NCBI GenBank assembly: GCA_040513115.1 | Contig: JBEVDW010000501.1 | Coordinates: forward strand, 1 to 6,803 | Reading direction: 5' to 3' | Length of the DNA: 6,803 bases | Origin: DATELY01 sp040513115 | GTDB lineage: Bacteria > Pseudomonadota > Gammaproteobacteria > Steroidobacterales > Steroidobacteraceae | Shown here: in pieces, positions 5,645-6,803 of the stretch | Numbering within the stretch: the stretch's first letter is position 1 | Layout of the letters: the number at the start of each line of letters is the position of its first letter | Made by a program: the position numbers and the translations under genes | Notes under the pieces: model-generated | Databases searched by the model: none | What the model saw: only the letters and a program-made list of their open reading frames with translations | Told to the model about the DNA's origin: nothing

Positions 5645-6796
5645 ATGCTTTCCACTCAGCCGCGCAGCGTCTTCTCCGAAGAACACACGCAGTTCCGGGA
5701 CACGATGCGACGCTTCTTCAAAGACGAAGTCGAACCCAACATCAAGGAGTGGGAAAAGGCTGGCGGCTTCGATCCAGGCCTGTTCAAGAAAGCGGCGCAG
5801 TACGGGCTGTTGCAGGCGGGCATTCCAGCTGAATACGGCGGCATGGGCGGCGACTTCATCCACCACACCATTCTGCACGAAGAACATGGCTACTCGACGG
5901 GTGGTGCCAGCCTGGGTGTGGGATTGTGCATCGATGGTTCGAGTTACCTGATCCTGGCGGGCGGGACCGAAGAGCAGAAGAAAGAGTGGCTGCCGCGCTA
6001 TGCGAGTGGCGAGACGATCGCAGAAGCTGCTTTCACGGAGCCGCAATCCGGCAGCGACGTAGCGGGCTTTCGTACGTTCGCGCGCAGGGACGGATCCGAC
6101 TACATCGTCAATGGCAGCAAGACGTGGATCTCGAACGGCAGCATGCTGACGCTGCTACCCACGATCGTGCGAACGGAGTTGCCGAACGGCAAGACTACTC
6201 TGGCGTGCCTGCTCATCGATGCCAAGTCGAAGGGCGTTACGCTGGGCAATCGAATCGAAACGTTGCACCGCGGCTGCGCCGTCGAAGGCGAAGTCTTCTT
6301 CAACGACGTTCGCGTTCCGGCAGATCGACTCCTCGGCGGGCAAGAGGGCTCCGGCTTCAAGCAGGCGATGGGTGTCATCAATGACATGCGCATCGCGGAG
6401 GCCGCCCGCTTCCTGGCTGCCTCGGAGCTGGCGTTCGATCTGACGGTCGAGTACGTCAGGAATCGCAAGGCCTTCGGCCAGACGATCTTCGAATTTCAGA
6501 ACACCCAGTTCACGCTGGCGGACATCAAGGCAGAGCTCACCGTGCTCAGGGCCTACATCGATCGCTGCCTCGCCAACTCGCTGCGCGGGCCGACCGATCC
6601 CATTGAAGGTTCGATTGCCAAGCTGAAGTCATCGGAAACAGAATTCAGTGTGATGGACCGATGCCTGCAGCTGCACGGCGGCATGGGCTACGCTCACGAG
6701 ATGGCAATCTCGAAGATGTGGACACTGGCGCGTGTGCATCGCATTTATCTCGGCACCTCGGAGATCCATCGCCTCGCGATCGGCCGTTCGATCTGA
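5645..6796 (+). CDS. Acyl-CoA dehydrogenase family flavoprotein with non-canonical active site
   Basis: A 383-residue cytoplasmic FAD enzyme of normal acyl-CoA dehydrogenase length. The N-terminal helical domain includes LQAGIPAEYGGMGGD at 56-70. The middle beta domain has the flavin/substrate signature AAFTEPQSGSDVAG at 128-141 and KTWISNG at 159-165, whose Trp161 stacks near the flavin in relatives. The C-terminal helical domain has RKAFGQTIFEFQNTQ at 274-288 and the second signature QLHGGMGYAHE at 342-352, then RIYLGTSEIHRLAIGR at 366-381. In medium- and short-chain enzymes the residue before GTSEI is the catalytic Glu; here it is Leu369. The isovaleryl/long-chain alternative Glu aligns by eye with Met248, and Glu252 lies one helical turn on. 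This suggests unusual chemistry, such as phosphate elimination as in LvaC or ACAD11, rather than simple dehydrogenation, although another acidic residue could serve. It is probably the fifth enzyme-operon gene. An ATG at 6798 just after the stop could begin a further gene beyond the window. Confidence 0.92.
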   Translation: MLSTQPRSVFSEEHTQFRDTMRRFFKDEVEPNIKEWEKAGGFDPGLFKKAAQYGLLQAGIPAEYGGMGGDFIHHTILHEEHGYSTGGASLGVGLCIDGSSYLILAGGTEEQKKEWLPRYASGETIAEAAFTEPQSGSDVAGFRTFARRDGSDYIVNGSKTWISNGSMLTLLPTIVRTELPNGKTTLACLLIDAKSKGVTLGNRIETLHRGCAVEGEVFFNDVRVPADRLLGGQEGSGFKQAMGVINDMRIAEAARFLAASELAFDLTVEYVRNRKAFGQTIFEFQNTQFTLADIKAELTVLRAYIDRCLANSLRGPTDPIEGSIAKLKSSETEFSVMDRCLQLHGGMGYAHEMAISKMWTLARVHRIYLGTSEIHRLAIGRSI

Positions 6797-6803
6797 AATG
6801 AAT

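Noticed and set aside
6798..6803. Start of a further gene (ATG AAT) after the dehydrogenase stop
   Set aside because: Only two codons are visible and no clear ribosome binding site precedes them, so it cannot be supported from this window.

Overview
The window looks like an accessory catabolic or modification operon from a GC-rich (roughly 60 % by eye) proteobacterium. The compact genes, GTG starts, stop/start overlaps and a LysR-type regulator all fit this, but the sequence does not fix the genus. There are no rRNA, tRNA, CRISPR or mobile-element signals.

Layout. At the left edge (54..1, minus strand) is the first 18 codons of a divergent gene with a good ribosome binding site; its function cannot be read. 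Positions 55-593 are a 539-base non-coding region with one weak sigma70-like promoter candidate and small dyads. Five further genes and the regulator then lie head to tail on the plus strand: a LysR-type regulator (594-1574), a Sulfotransfer_3-type sulfotransferase (about 1619-2788), a CrtC/AttH-like lipocalin-type protein of unknown function (2841-3845), an aminoglycoside-phosphotransferase-fold small-molecule kinase (3842-5035), an uncharacterised helical protein (5035-5595) and an acyl-CoA dehydrogenase-family flavoprotein (5645-6796). The kinase overlaps the gene before it by 4 bases and the gene after it by 1. The sulfotransferase/lipocalin gap is 52 bases and contains a perfect 18-base palindrome. 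The last gap is 49 bases with a plausible ribosome binding site.

How the genes may work together (inference). The order kinase - small helical protein - acyl-CoA dehydrogenase recalls the bacterial levulinate genes lvaA-lvaB-lvaC and the fused kinase/dehydrogenase domains of eukaryotic ACAD10/ACAD11. In those systems a hydroxyacyl-CoA is phosphorylated and the phosphate is then removed by the dehydrogenase-like enzyme. Here that module sits with a sulfotransferase, a second enzyme that derivatises hydroxyl groups, and with a lipocalin-like protein of the type thought to handle hydrophobic substrates. The dehydrogenase has Leu where most acyl-CoA dehydrogenases carry the catalytic Glu. It also has no Glu at the alternative position used by isovaleryl- and long-chain enzymes, so its chemistry may not be ordinary alpha,beta-dehydrogenation. 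A pathway that removes hydroxyl groups from a hydroxylated lipid, terpenoid or steroid-like acid is the working hypothesis; the substrate is unknown.
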